Of a stretch of DNA of 64,000 nt, positions 17,793 through 26,031 are shown one piece after another (the first letter of the stretch is position 1; every line of letters begins with the position of its first letter). The translations under genes were made by a program, and so were the position numbers. The notes beneath the pieces were generated by a model that did not search any database, was not told the DNA's origin, and saw only the letters and a list, made by a program, of their open reading frames with translations. Source of the stretch: Sulfuricurvum sp. 17-40-25 (GTDB lineage: Bacteria; Campylobacterota; Campylobacteria; Campylobacterales; Sulfurimonadaceae); NCBI GenBank assembly GCA_002282015.1, contig NCIJ01000001.1, forward strand, positions 62,001-126,000, given 5' to 3'.

Positions 17793-19257
17793 AAAGTTTA
17801 CCTTTTTGTTTTGCACGTACAAGGCTCACGGGAGTATGAGTAATAATATTCATACTTACTAGTTTACTCAACAACATATTATTAGAATCAAAATTTTCAA
17901 CTTCTTGCCCTAGTTGGAGTGTTGTAATAGCGGCCTTTCCAATAATAACTCTTCCCTTCTTACCACTAGCATCAATAGTACGGATTCCCCAGATATTGTG
18001 CATCACCATCACATTGCCTTCATACGTCCCAATATAAAGAAGCACATGTCCTTTTTTGTACAAGATTGTTTCAAAAGGGACTCCTTTCTCTTTGATTAAG
18101 GCGAGTTTTTGAGTATTATCCAATCCATTAAAAAAAATAACTTCTCCTTTTTTAGCTTGAGAGGCTGAATTACGAGGAAGCCAAATACCAAACGGTGTGA
18201 AAAGATCTCGAATCATAGACGAACAGTCACGCTCCTCAAACATCCCTCCCCATCCGTAGGTATTACGCAGCATATTTGAGCCTATTGTAATTAAGTCCTC
18301 TTTATTCAGTAAGTGAAACCCTAAATGTGCAGACTCTTTTGGAACATACATATGTTCTAGTATTCCATCACTATTTACAAATAGAACCTTAAAATTATCC
18401 TGCATCTCTTCAATAAGAGGTAAAACCATACCAATACGAGAATAGGCAATAAATTGATGCGATTCATCGTATAAGGGAATTCTATCTTGTGTGATACATA
18501 CTTTCTTTTTCTCTTTCATCAATGCAATCTGCTCTGGCTTAATAACCGCGACCCCATCACTTTCAACCCATCCAGACGCATTGTTCGTAAAAACATACGC
18601 CCAAGAGCCATCTTTGGAATAGTGAGAAATAAAAATAGGTTCATTAAATGCTACACTGCTGTTTTGCAGTAAATCAAAAGGATAGCCCTCCCCAGGTAAG
18701 GCTGGATTTTTGTACAATGGTTTTTGTGTTGGAAATACACGCATGTTCATCCACTTCGTCGTAACTGCTGGCGCATTGACCGTTGAAAAAGCGTCGTAAT
18801 TACTCTGAACAACCAGTTCAGGTATCCATGAAGGATCAACACGCATAAGATTGCTTCCATAGCCCCCGGTAAATGCAGTAACTGGCCATTTAGCCTCTTT
18901 TGCACATATAGGAGCTGCTGCATACATCCATGGTGAATAGTAGCGCTCTTCAAAATGTTTTTGTACTTCAAGTGCTGTTTCTTGGTTTGTAAAATTAGTG
19001 TCCAAATAGGGGGCAAGTACTTGTGGGAAATAGTCTAAATCATTTACTTTTTTAATTATAGTAGGAAGATCATCCGTATCAATCTCTTGTGGCAATGCAG
19101 TCTCATACGTTTCATCAGAGCCGTTAAGATCGTTACACACAGGGGCAAAAGACTTTACCCCTAAATCATGAGCGCTGAGTTTAGGATGCACTTGAGTACA
19201 TCCATGCAAAAAAATCAAGATTCCAAAAATGGATACACGGTACATTACATTTTGCAT
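17782..19257 (-). CDS. NlpC/P60 peptidoglycan hydrolase lipoprotein with SH3 domains
   Basis: The 491-residue protein has a lipoprotein signal with lipobox LHGC (Cys near 20), a helical N-terminal stabilising domain, two bacterial SH3-type segments (about 170-310) and a C-terminal NlpC/P60 domain. The catalytic cysteine lies in GGMFEERDCSSMIRDLF, and the histidine in KGHVLLYIGTYEG. Such enzymes cleave D-Glu to diaminopimelate bonds in stem peptides. It is monocistronic and separated by 25 bases from the S24 repressor gene, which may be cotranscribed from further upstream. Confidence 0.85.
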   Translation of the reverse strand: MQNVMYRVSIFGILIFLHGCTQVHPKLSAHDLGVKSFAPVCNDLNGSDETYETALPQEIDTDDLPTIIKKVNDLDYFPQVLAPYLDTNFTNQETALEVQKHFEERYYSPWMYAAAPICAKEAKWPVTAFTGGYGSNLMRVDPSWIPELVVQSNYDAFSTVNAPAVTTKWMNMRVFPTQKPLYKNPALPGEGYPFDLLQNSSVAFNEPIFISHYSKDGSWAYVFTNNASGWVESDGVAVIKPEQIALMKEKKKVCITQDRIPLYDESHQFIAYSRIGMVLPLIEEMQDNFKVLFVNSDGILEHMYVPKESAHLGFHLLNKEDLITIGSNMLRNTYGWGGMFEERDCSSMIRDLFTPFGIWLPRNSASQAKKGEVIFFNGLDNTQKLALIKEKGVPFETILYKKGHVLLYIGTYEGNVMVMHNIWGIRTIDASGKKGRVIIGKAAITTLQLGQEVENFDSNNMLLSKLVSMNIITHTPVSLVRAKQKGKLSKL

Positions 19258-19282
19258 TGCTTCACTTTACGCCTCAATAGAT

Positions 19283-19942
19283 TTATTCAACACCACCAAA
19301 ACGCCCGACAACACGGCCAATGATCTCCACTTCATTACGCTGTGCTACATAGGTTGGGTAGTCTTTATTATCTGAAATAATATCGAGTTTACCATCAATT
19401 CTCACTTGTACTCTTTTGATAAATAAACCATATTCTGTTCGTATTGTAAAGACACCACCTCGGCTTACTTCTTTTTTAGCTCTATTGATAAATACAATAT
19501 CGTTGTAACTAAACGATGGTTCCATAGAATCACCCGAAACATTGATCGCTTCTATATTACGTAATTCCTTCTCACCTCCCAGTGACATCACAAAATTCTC
19601 TTCTAACATTAAGGGTTCAAAATCCAGCTCTTCATTTTCAGCGCCTCCACCAGCAGAGGCACTGACCGAAGAGAAATACCGTACCATATAAAAGCGATTA
19701 GTCGGTTCAATCAAACTTTCTGGAGATTGATTGTAAAGCATCCAATTTATGGCAATAGAACGTTTAGCACAAAAATCCAACAACTCATTAAAAGGAATTT
19801 TATTACGCTTCTTCATGGTTGCAAAATTCATCTGACTGATCTCTAAAAGCTCCGCTACGTCTTTATCAAATACTTTTTTTTCTGGAAACTCACCTGAAAC
19901 AATATCTTTTATCGTTTCAACAATTTCAAAAAAACTTTTCAT
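19283..19942 (-). CDS. S24-family (LexA/CI-like) repressor-protease
   Basis: The N terminus (about 1-75) resembles a phage CI-type helix-turn-helix (VAELLEISQMNFATMKKRN). The C-terminal S24 peptidase domain has the nucleophile in VSGDSMEPSF (about 133-142) and the general-base lysine in FIKRVQ near 170. The segment SASAGGGAENEELDF near 93-107 contains an AG pair suitable for self-cleavage. It has a strong AGGAGG ribosome site and a divergent, operator-rich upstream region. Damage-responsive or phage-derived control is plausible; the target genes are not known. Other Campylobacterota carry single-copy genes of this type. Confidence 0.82.
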   Translation of the reverse strand: MKSFFEIVETIKDIVSGEFPEKKVFDKDVAELLEISQMNFATMKKRNKIPFNELLDFCAKRSIAINWMLYNQSPESLIEPTNRFYMVRYFSSVSASAGGGAENEELDFEPLMLEENFVMSLGGEKELRNIEAINVSGDSMEPSFSYNDIVFINRAKKEVSRGGVFTIRTEYGLFIKRVQVRIDGKLDIISDNKDYPTYVAQRNEVEIIGRVVGRFGGVE

Positions 19943-19986
19943 CTCCCACCTCCTAATACATATTGATAGTGATATTGTATGTATTA

Positions 19987-20061
19987 TGACATTAATTTCA
20001 ATAAATATGTCAATTTGTCATATAAATTATCATTTAGCAATTAATTTATTACTATTTGTCA
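19987..20061. promoter_or_regulatory. Divergent regulatory region with repeated half-sites
   Basis: Between the S24 gene and the 27-codon ORF, TGACAT (19987-19992) and ATGTCA (20007-20012) form an inverted repeat. Two copies of TTTGTCA (20014-20020 and 20055-20061) add half-sites with the same TGTCA core. A minus-strand TTGACA (20013-20008) with CATAAT (19988-19983) could be the repressor promoter, though the 19-base spacer is long. Autoregulation by the S24 repressor is the natural inference. Confidence 0.4.
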
Positions 20062-20092
20062 AATCAATAAAAAAAGCAAATAGGAGTACCTA

Positions 20093-20176
20093 ATGGCACA
20101 CGTAATTAACACAGCAAATACACTTATGGAACGATTTGAAGAAAAAATGGAAGCTTGGGCAAAAAAAATATTTTAA
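20093..20176 (+). CDS. 27-residue amphipathic peptide divergent from the S24 repressor
   Basis: ATG at 20093 follows TAGGAG with six bases of spacing. The product is MAHVINTANTLMERFEEKM followed by EAWAKKIF, a probable amphipathic helix. It is the only gene-like element on the repressor's divergent side, and its stop overlaps by four bases the end of the small ORF behind trmL. The role is unknown; it could be a regulated micropeptide or an antirepressor-like factor. Short length keeps confidence low. Confidence 0.4.
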   Translation: MAHVINTANTLMERFEEKMEAWAKKIF

Positions 20177-20298
20177 TTAAGGGTAGAATCATCTTTGTCA
20201 AATTGATCAATCCGTGAGAGATGATACCCTCTAAAAATATAAATCAAAAAGAGAATAAATCCGATCACCATCATCGTATCAAAGATTTGGGCGATCAC
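20173..20298 (-). CDS. 41-residue membrane peptide coupled to trmL
   Basis: A GTG at 20298 overlaps the TGA stop of trmL (ATGTGATC), with AAGGA a few bases upstream inside the trmL end. The product has one membrane helix (MMVIGFILFLIYIFRGYHL) and a charged tail (SRIDQFDKDDSTLN). The stop-start overlap suggests translational coupling. I do not recognise the family. Confidence 0.5.
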   Translation of the reverse strand: MIAQIFDTMMVIGFILFLIYIFRGYHLSRIDQFDKDDSTLN

Positions 20299-20765
20299 AT
20301 CAGTTCCTTATATCCTACAAAATTTTGTTTGATTGCTTCATAGAGTATGATCCCCGTACAAATAGCAAGATTAAGACTTCGTCCCTCTTTAGTCATAGGT
20401 ATGGTCATGCATTGTTGCGGAAACTTCGCCAATAAATCAGCAGGTAATCCAGCCGTCTCACTGCCAAAAAAGAGGTAATCATCTTCTTGAAATTCAAATT
20501 CAAAATAAGGCTTATCTGTCTTGGTGGTGCCATAAAAAAAACGGTCATGTTGTTGAACTGAATCAAAAAACTCTTCCAAATTTTCCCATACTTTTAAATC
20601 AAGTTTATGCCAATAGTCCAGTCCAGATCTTCGAACGGCTTTTTCACTTATGTCAAACCCAAGTGGCTTAATAAGATGCAGTGTCGCACCCGTATTGACA
20701 CATAAGCGCCCTATGGCACCTGTGTTATTAGGAATTTGTGGATGTACAAGAACAATATTAAACAT
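20295..20765 (-). CDS. trmL: tRNA (cytidine/uridine-34 2'-O)-methyltransferase TrmL
   Basis: This is a minimal SPOUT methyltransferase of 156 residues that methylates the wobble ribose of tRNA-Leu. Family segments are LVHPQIPNNTGAIGRLCVNTG (about 6-26), HLIKPLGFDISEKAVRRSGLDYW, LFFGSETAGLP and the knot region SLNLAICTGIILYE. It is three bases behind purU in the same minus-strand operon. Confidence 0.93.
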   Translation of the reverse strand: MFNIVLVHPQIPNNTGAIGRLCVNTGATLHLIKPLGFDISEKAVRRSGLDYWHKLDLKVWENLEEFFDSVQQHDRFFYGTTKTDKPYFEFEFQEDDYLFFGSETAGLPADLLAKFPQQCMTIPMTKEGRSLNLAICTGIILYEAIKQNFVGYKELM

Positions 20766-20767
20766 GA

Positions 20768-21619
20768 TTAAAAAATAACCGTCTTGTTAGCATGTACAAA
20801 AATACGGTCCTCCAATACAAGCTTCAATGCTTTTGATAATACAATTTTTTCAACGTCTTTACCCGAGCGCTGCATGTCTTCCCAACCATAGGCATGATCA
20901 ATATGAATAACATCTTGCGCAATAATAGGCCCCTCATCAAGATTATTATTAACAAAATGAGCCGTTGCTCCAATAATCTTAACCCCACGCTCATACGCTT
21001 GTTTATACGGGTTTGCACCAATAAATGCCGGGAGAAAGGAGTGGTGAATATTAATGATTCTATCTTCATAAGCTTCAACAAACCGAGATGTTAAGATTCG
21101 CATGTATTTTGCTAAAACGATATAATCAAGCTCTCCAAATGAAGCTAAACATTCTAATACTTTCTTCTCATGATTTTCACGATCCAGATCAACATGTGAA
21201 ACGCAATAAAAAGGGATATCAAATTTTGAGACTAATGGTTCAAGAAGATTATAGTTCGATACCACCGCTACAATCTCGGCATCTAATTCACCGGCCTCAT
21301 AACGTATTAAAATATCCCCCAATGCATGAGACTCTTTTGTTGCCATCAATACAATACGCTTTTTACGCGGTGCTATCACGTCTAAAATCGTATCTTTAGG
21401 TAGAACCTTGGCAATTTCTTGCTTTAGATCTTGGGCATCAAGATCACCGGCAACAACACTGCGCATGAAAAACTTATTATGGACTTTGTCTACGAATTCA
21501 TGATTGGAAATAATATTGAGATTACGATGATAAAAAATACTGGAGACTTTATAGACAAGTCCTTTTTCATCATTACACTGGATTAATATACGATACTGCT
21601 CTTTCATTGCAATACTCAT
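20768..21619 (-). CDS. purU: Formyltetrahydrofolate deformylase
   Basis: PurU hydrolyses 10-formyl-THF to THF and formate, balancing one-carbon pools. The 283 residues carry an N-terminal ACT domain (YRILIQCNDEKGLVYKVSSI) and a formyltransferase-like hydrolase domain with NIHHSFLPAFIGANPYKQAYERG and the FVNNNLDEGPIIAQDV aspartate motif. The ATG at 21619 overlaps the preceding stop (TAATG); an alternative start lies four codons in. Confidence 0.93.
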   Translation of the reverse strand: MSIAMKEQYRILIQCNDEKGLVYKVSSIFYHRNLNIISNHEFVDKVHNKFFMRSVVAGDLDAQDLKQEIAKVLPKDTILDVIAPRKKRIVLMATKESHALGDILIRYEAGELDAEIVAVVSNYNLLEPLVSKFDIPFYCVSHVDLDRENHEKKVLECLASFGELDYIVLAKYMRILTSRFVEAYEDRIINIHHSFLPAFIGANPYKQAYERGVKIIGATAHFVNNNLDEGPIIAQDVIHIDHAYGWEDMQRSGKDVEKIVLSKALKLVLEDRIFVHANKTVIF

Positions 21620-21975
21620 TAACGTATCGAATCCAATCGATTATCGATGGTGGCTAATAGATATTCAAAAAAATTCAATGTCAAATCTACCTTGGCCTCG
21701 ATGTTGACATTGTTAGGCGATTGAAATCCTTCAAACAACACCAATAGACGCTCTCGAATTCCCTCAAGCATCCGTACTTCATCATCTGATCCTACAGCAG
21801 TAGTTTCACCCGCTAAGACATCCGCAAATGAACTACTGGCAGGCTCTTCTGCTTTAACTGGTTCAGTTGTTTCTACAACCATCGTGGTATCAGATTGAAG
21901 CTGTGCTACTGCATCAGTGACAACGATATCATCAAGCTCTGCTAACGTTGATAAAATAACATCTTTTAGTTCCAT
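21619..21975 (-). CDS. Conserved hypothetical acidic protein in leu-purU operon
   Basis: About 118 residues with a low-complexity acidic middle (TTEPVKAEEPASSSFADVLAGE) and a helical C terminus (MLEGIRERLLVLFEGFQ and VDLTLNFFEYLLATIDNRLDS). The last part looks like a conserved Campylobacterota-specific helical domain, but I cannot name it. I prefer ATG at 21975, with AAAGGTGG upstream, over GTG at 21990. It is coupled to purU (TAATG) and overlaps the small TPR gene by ten bases. Confidence 0.6.
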   Translation of the reverse strand: MELKDVILSTLAELDDIVVTDAVAQLQSDTTMVVETTEPVKAEEPASSSFADVLAGETTAVGSDDEVRMLEGIRERLLVLFEGFQSPNNVNIEAKVDLTLNFFEYLLATIDNRLDSIR

Positions 21976-22214
21976 GCGCGCAATAGCCACCTTTCAAACT
22001 GAATAAACTCTGCTTTTTCGTCCATTTGAACAAAAAAGGTCTTCATCTCATTGTTAACGCCCAAAAACTTTTTTCGCATACCTGAAAGCCGTCGTATGGC
22101 TATTTTGGCATCACCGTTTCCGGGATCTTTTTTTAATATTTCTTTGTAAATCTCCAATGCCTCTTCTTTGAGACCTTGAAGTTCATAAATATTAGCGAGG
22201 GTTAGAGTTTGCAT
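21966..22214 (-). CDS. Small TPR-like protein
   Basis: An 82-residue protein whose N-terminal half ([20 protein letters not shown]) fits one tetratricopeptide helix pair, followed by [16 protein letters not shown]. The rest is charged and helical. It overlaps leuB by 13 bases. It is probably an adaptor, perhaps working with the next gene; this is inferred only from adjacency. Confidence 0.65.
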   Translation of the reverse strand: MQTLTLANIYELQGLKEEALEIYKEILKKDPGNGDAKIAIRRLSGMRKKFLGVNNEMKTFFVQMDEKAEFIQFERWLLRAWN

Positions 22215-23278
22215 TTAGCCGCAAAATCAGCGATGATAGAACCCATTTCGCTAGTAGTACAGATCTTTTTTGCATCAAATGCTGCGAGATCTTTGGTACG
22301 GTAACCAAGAGAGAGGGCTTGCTTGATAGCATAATCAATACGATCTGCCGCTTTGTTCTCACCCAGTGCGAAACGCAGCATCATAGATGCACTTGCAATC
22401 GTAGCGATAGGATTAGCAATTCCCTGTCCTGCAATATCCGGAGCTGACCCATGAATTGGCTCATAGACCCCAATTTTTGCACCCACAGAGGCAGATGGGA
22501 GTAAACCGATTGAACCTGATAGCATACTTGCTTCATCGCTCAAAATATCACCAAAAATATTCCCTGTCAAAATGACATCAAACTGTTTTGGGTCACGGAT
22601 GAGTTGCATTGCTGCATTGTCAACGTACATATGGCTGAGTTGCACTTCTGGATATTCCTTCGCCACTTCGATCACTACTTCACGCCAAAGTTGGCTTACA
22701 TCAAGAACATTTGCTTTATCCACTGAGCACACTTTTTTACTACGTTCCATAGCGATTTTAAAAGCGACATGTGCAATACGGATGACTTCATCACGAGTAT
22801 ACACCATGGTATTCCAACCCTTGTTCTCATCACGCCCTTTTGGTTCACCAAAATAGATTCCGCCGATAAGCTCACGCACAACCATCAAATCAACACCTTT
22901 GACGATTTCTGGCTTCAATGAACTCGCATTGATAAGTTCGTCATAAACACTCGCAGGACGAAGGTTTGCAAATACGCCCAGTTCTTTACGAAAACGTAGC
23001 AGTCCGCTCTCTGGACGTTTTTCTCTAGGGAGTGTGTCCCATTTTTCTCCACCGATCGCACCAAATAACACCGCATCACTGGCGAAAGCCGCATCAATTG
23101 TCTCTTGTGGCAATGGATCACCCGTAACATCATAGGCACATCCGCCCATCAATGCTTCACGATAATTAAATGCAATATTCTCATCCAATGCTACAGCATC
23201 AAGGACTTTGACCGCTTCATCAATAATTTCAGGACCAATTCCGTCGCCTTTAATCAGTGCAATATTATACGTTTTCAT
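22202..23278 (-). CDS. leuB: 3-isopropylmalate dehydrogenase
   Basis: LeuB oxidatively decarboxylates 3-isopropylmalate in leucine synthesis. The 358-residue protein shows the NAD-enzyme start [19 protein letters not shown], the substrate arginines in [34 protein letters not shown] and the metal-binding [19 protein letters not shown], then [20 protein letters not shown] place the start at 23278 (MKTYN), where AAGGAAAG precedes the ATG. LeuD is immediately upstream; leuC and leuA are not in the window. Confidence 0.95.
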   Translation of the reverse strand: MKTYNIALIKGDGIGPEIIDEAVKVLDAVALDENIAFNYREALMGGCAYDVTGDPLPQETIDAAFASDAVLFGAIGGEKWDTLPREKRPESGLLRFRKELGVFANLRPASVYDELINASSLKPEIVKGVDLMVVRELIGGIYFGEPKGRDENKGWNTMVYTRDEVIRIAHVAFKIAMERSKKVCSVDKANVLDVSQLWREVVIEVAKEYPEVQLSHMYVDNAAMQLIRDPKQFDVILTGNIFGDILSDEASMLSGSIGLLPSASVGAKIGVYEPIHGSAPDIAGQGIANPIATIASASMMLRFALGENKAADRIDYAIKQALSLGYRTKDLAAFDAKKICTTSEMGSIIADFAAKCKL

Positions 23279-23282
23279 TCGA

Positions 23283-23786
23283 TTACTTTCCTTGCGCTGC
23301 AATTTCAGTTGCAGCATAGTTCATGAGTCCGCCAGCAGCGATAAGCTCTTGCATAAACGGAGGAATTGGGATGAAATTATAGACTTTTCCCGTTGTTTTA
23401 TTGGTAATCGTTCCAGCATCCATATCGATACTGACTACTTCACCTTCTTTGATCTCGGTACTTTCGGTTAACTCAAAAATAGGCAATCCCATGTTAAAAG
23501 CATTACGGTAAAAAATACGGGCAAAGGTAGGTGCGATAACCGCCGCAACACCGGCAGCTTTTAGTGCGATAGGAGCGTGTTCACGAGATGAACCACAGCC
23601 GAAGTTATCCCCAGCAACGATAATGTCACCTGGAGTCAGTTTTCCCACAAAAGTAGGATCGGCATCTTCCATAACGTGTTTTGCGAGTTCTATTGGGTTT
23701 GAAGTGCTGAGATAACGGGCAGCGATAATCAGATCGGTATCGACATCTTTACCGAAATTCCAAACTTTACCTTCCATTTTTTGCAT
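23283..23786 (-). CDS. leuD: 3-isopropylmalate dehydratase small subunit
   Basis: LeuD is the swivelling small subunit of isopropylmalate isomerase. The 167 residues contain [15 protein letters not shown] (about 13-27), the [18 protein letters not shown] signature (about 59-76) and [15 protein letters not shown]. The length and the absence of a C-terminal extension match the archaeal/epsilon type. It lies four bases in front of leuB. Confidence 0.95.
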   Translation of the reverse strand: MQKMEGKVWNFGKDVDTDLIIAARYLSTSNPIELAKHVMEDADPTFVGKLTPGDIIVAGDNFGCGSSREHAPIALKAAGVAAVIAPTFARIFYRNAFNMGLPIFELTESTEIKEGEVVSIDMDAGTITNKTTGKVYNFIPIPPFMQELIAAGGLMNYAATEIAAQGK

Positions 23787-23861
23787 AATGTATCCTAGTG
23801 TTCTAAATTGTAGTGATTATAGCGAAGATGAGTTGAAAGAGTTTTAAATGTACCGTATGAA

Positions 23862-24137
23862 TTAAGCGAAAATATCGCTTAATTCAGGGTGTTTTTCTTG
23901 GTATTTGACAACGTATGAACATTCAGCCACGGCTTTTTTCCCGCACGCTTGTATCTGATCAAGTACATCTTTTAACAAAATACCTGCAAGACCTTTTCCA
24001 GCCAGTGCATCAGGAACAATCGTGTGAGTAAGGTGCATATTACCATCTTGGTCATCATAAGTGATATACGCGATATGTCCATCGATATGGTATTCATATT
24101 TACATTCTGGTTCATTGTGTATAAGTGTGTAAGACAT
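23862..24137 (-). CDS. Small GNAT-fold acetyltransferase (YidJ/YjdJ-like)
   Basis: A 91-residue minimal N-acetyltransferase: HIAYITYDDQDGNMHLTHTIVPDALAGKGLAG contains the acetyl-CoA loop, and LLKDVLDQIQACGKKAVAECSYV resembles the conserved end of the Gcn5-related YjdJ group. The start ATG at 24137 has AAAGGA eight bases upstream. Substrates of this group are unknown. The gene stands alone between leuD and flgG. Confidence 0.75.
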   Translation of the reverse strand: MSYTLIHNEPECKYEYHIDGHIAYITYDDQDGNMHLTHTIVPDALAGKGLAGILLKDVLDQIQACGKKAVAECSYVVKYQEKHPELSDIFA

Positions 24138-24264
24138 CGTTTTTTCCTTTATCATCAAAAGAGGGATTAGAGTAGCGGACTATTCTTTTAGAGAGGTATT
24201 TTAACATAAAATACACTAGAGACTAAAAAATAGTCAACTTAAGTCGAAAACGTTGGTAAGGCTA

Positions 24265-25053
24265 TTAACGTTTCAAGCTGTTGGTAGTTGCAAGCATTTC
24301 ATCACTGGTTGTGATAACTTTTGAGTTAGCATCATAGGCGCGTTGTCCTGTGATCAGATCCGTGAGTTCGACTACGAGCTGTACGTTTGATAGCTCTACA
24401 AAGCCTTGACGTATATTTCCAAGACCATTGTCACCAGGAGTTCCCTCGACTGGTTGACCAGAAGCATCCGTTTCAACAAAGAGATTATCTCCCATAGCAT
24501 GCAAACCTGCTGGATTGATGAAGTTGGTCAATGAAATCTGTCCTACTTGCGTTGCTTGTGCCTGCCCTGCTTGAGTAACACTGACGATACCGTCCGTACC
24601 GATACTGATATTGGTCGAATCTTCAGGGATAACGACCTCAGGGATAACGGTGTATCCATCTGAATTTACCAAAGTCCCATTTTGATCGATTTTCAATGAC
24701 CCGTTACGTGTGTACACTTCCGTACCGTTTGGAAGCTGTAGTTTCAAGAACCCTTTCCCTGTGATCGCTAAATCCAAAGAGTTATCCGTTTGCTTGAGAC
24801 TTCCTTCTGAGAAGATTTTATTGATCGCTGTTGGTCGAACCCCTAAACCTACTTCGATACCTGTCGGAGATTGGGTAGTATCACTTGTAGAAGTTCCTGC
24901 ATAGGTCATGACCTTGTACATCAAATCCGCAAACTCCGCACGTGATTTTTTATACCCCATCGTGTTAACGTTGGCAATATTATTCGCAGTCGTATCAATT
25001 TGTGTTTGCATTGCCAGCATGCCCGTAGAGCTGGTATAGAGTGATTGCATCAT
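24265..25053 (-). CDS. flgG: Flagellar distal rod protein FlgG
   Basis: FlgG forms the distal rod of the flagellum. The 262 residues begin MMQSLYTSSTGMLAMQTQID, then TTANNIANVNTMGYKKSRAEFADLMY, the FlgG core GFLKLQLPNGTEVYTRNGSLKIDQNG, and end VVELTDLITGQRAYDANSKVITTSDEMLATTNSL, all diagnostic. It is exported by the flagellar type III system. It follows its paralogue flgF/flgG2 by 17 bases. Confidence 0.96.
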   Translation of the reverse strand: MMQSLYTSSTGMLAMQTQIDTTANNIANVNTMGYKKSRAEFADLMYKVMTYAGTSTSDTTQSPTGIEVGLGVRPTAINKIFSEGSLKQTDNSLDLAITGKGFLKLQLPNGTEVYTRNGSLKIDQNGTLVNSDGYTVIPEVVIPEDSTNISIGTDGIVSVTQAGQAQATQVGQISLTNFINPAGLHAMGDNLFVETDASGQPVEGTPGDNGLGNIRQGFVELSNVQLVVELTDLITGQRAYDANSKVITTSDEMLATTNSLKR

Positions 25054-25070
25054 TGTGTTATCTCCTTAGA

Positions 25071-25883
25071 TTATCGTCGTGTACTAGCGATTTTTTCAAT
25101 CGCATCACGGTTTAGATCGTTCATTTGTGAATCCATCGCTTTTTGATACATTCCTACCAATCGGTTTGCTTCTACAAGCGCAATCATCTCATTGACCGCA
25201 TTAACATTACTTTTTTCTACGTATCCTTGCATAACACCGCCACTTTGTGCAATAGGTGTTAACGGATCAGCTGCATCAGGTGCATACAGGTTATCTCCCT
25301 CTTTGGTTAGCATACGAAGATTTTGAGGATGAACGATTAATAAGCTTCTTCCCGCAACCATTTGTGTTGATCCCGGTACATTCGTAGCGAATTGACCATT
25401 TTTATCCAAAGTAATGACACTGTCTCCTGGATTGAACGTAATCTCTTTTCGATCAGCACCCATGACTTCATACCCTTGCTTATTAACCAATTTTCCATCT
25501 TGATTCATAGTGAATGAACCATCTCGCGTCAAACGAACCCCTTGAGGTGTATTAACTGCAAAGAACTCACCTTCCTTATTTAAAGCAATATCAAATGTAT
25601 TACTTGTCTGTTGCAATGTCCCAAGAGAAAAGTCCGTATAGGCATCGCTGATCTGCGGAACACGAGAAAGTGAGCGATTAAAATATTGAGCCGCTTCTTG
25701 GGTATGATTTTTAATCGGAAGCTCATCCCTGGCTTCTTTATATAAACGGGCAAAATCACCTGTAATGAGTTGCTCTTTTTTATAACCGGCTGTATTGACA
25801 TTGGCTAAATTGGCTGCAATGGTATCCATTCGATTAAATTGAGCAACCATTCCACCCGTAGCTGCATAATATCCCGTTTGCAT
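25071..25883 (-). CDS. flgF: Flagellar rod protein FlgF (FlgG2)
   Basis: The 270-residue proximal-rod paralogue has the rod motif NRMDTIAANLANVNTAGYKKEQL, the FlgF/G core FAVNTPQGVRLTRDGSFTMNQDGKLV and the C-terminal SNVNAVNEMIALVEANRLVGMYQKAM. I start it at 25883 (MQTGYYAATGG), where AAGGA lies six bases upstream, not at the longer ATG at 25946. Campylobacter calls the equivalent gene flgG2. Confidence 0.9.
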   Translation of the reverse strand: MQTGYYAATGGMVAQFNRMDTIAANLANVNTAGYKKEQLITGDFARLYKEARDELPIKNHTQEAAQYFNRSLSRVPQISDAYTDFSLGTLQQTSNTFDIALNKEGEFFAVNTPQGVRLTRDGSFTMNQDGKLVNKQGYEVMGADRKEITFNPGDSVITLDKNGQFATNVPGSTQMVAGRSLLIVHPQNLRMLTKEGDNLYAPDAADPLTPIAQSGGVMQGYVEKSNVNAVNEMIALVEANRLVGMYQKAMDSQMNDLNRDAIEKIASTRR

Positions 25884-25987
25884 TTCTAGTCCTTGAAATG
25901 ATATTAGAACAAGTAAGCAAAGGGCATTCCAAGTTTTATACATCAATGACTTTCACAATTAAGATAGTTAATTTAATATTATTTCGG

Positions 25988-25993
25988 TATAAT
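25988..25993 (+). promoter_or_regulatory. -10 element upstream of rpoD
   Basis: TTTCGGTATAATCC carries a perfect TATAAT 38 bases before the rpoD ATG; CAAGGGAG provides the ribosome site. Confidence 0.6.
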
Positions 25994-26031
25994 CCTATTC
26001 TTTTTATAACCGCAAGGGAGCCTTCTACATA

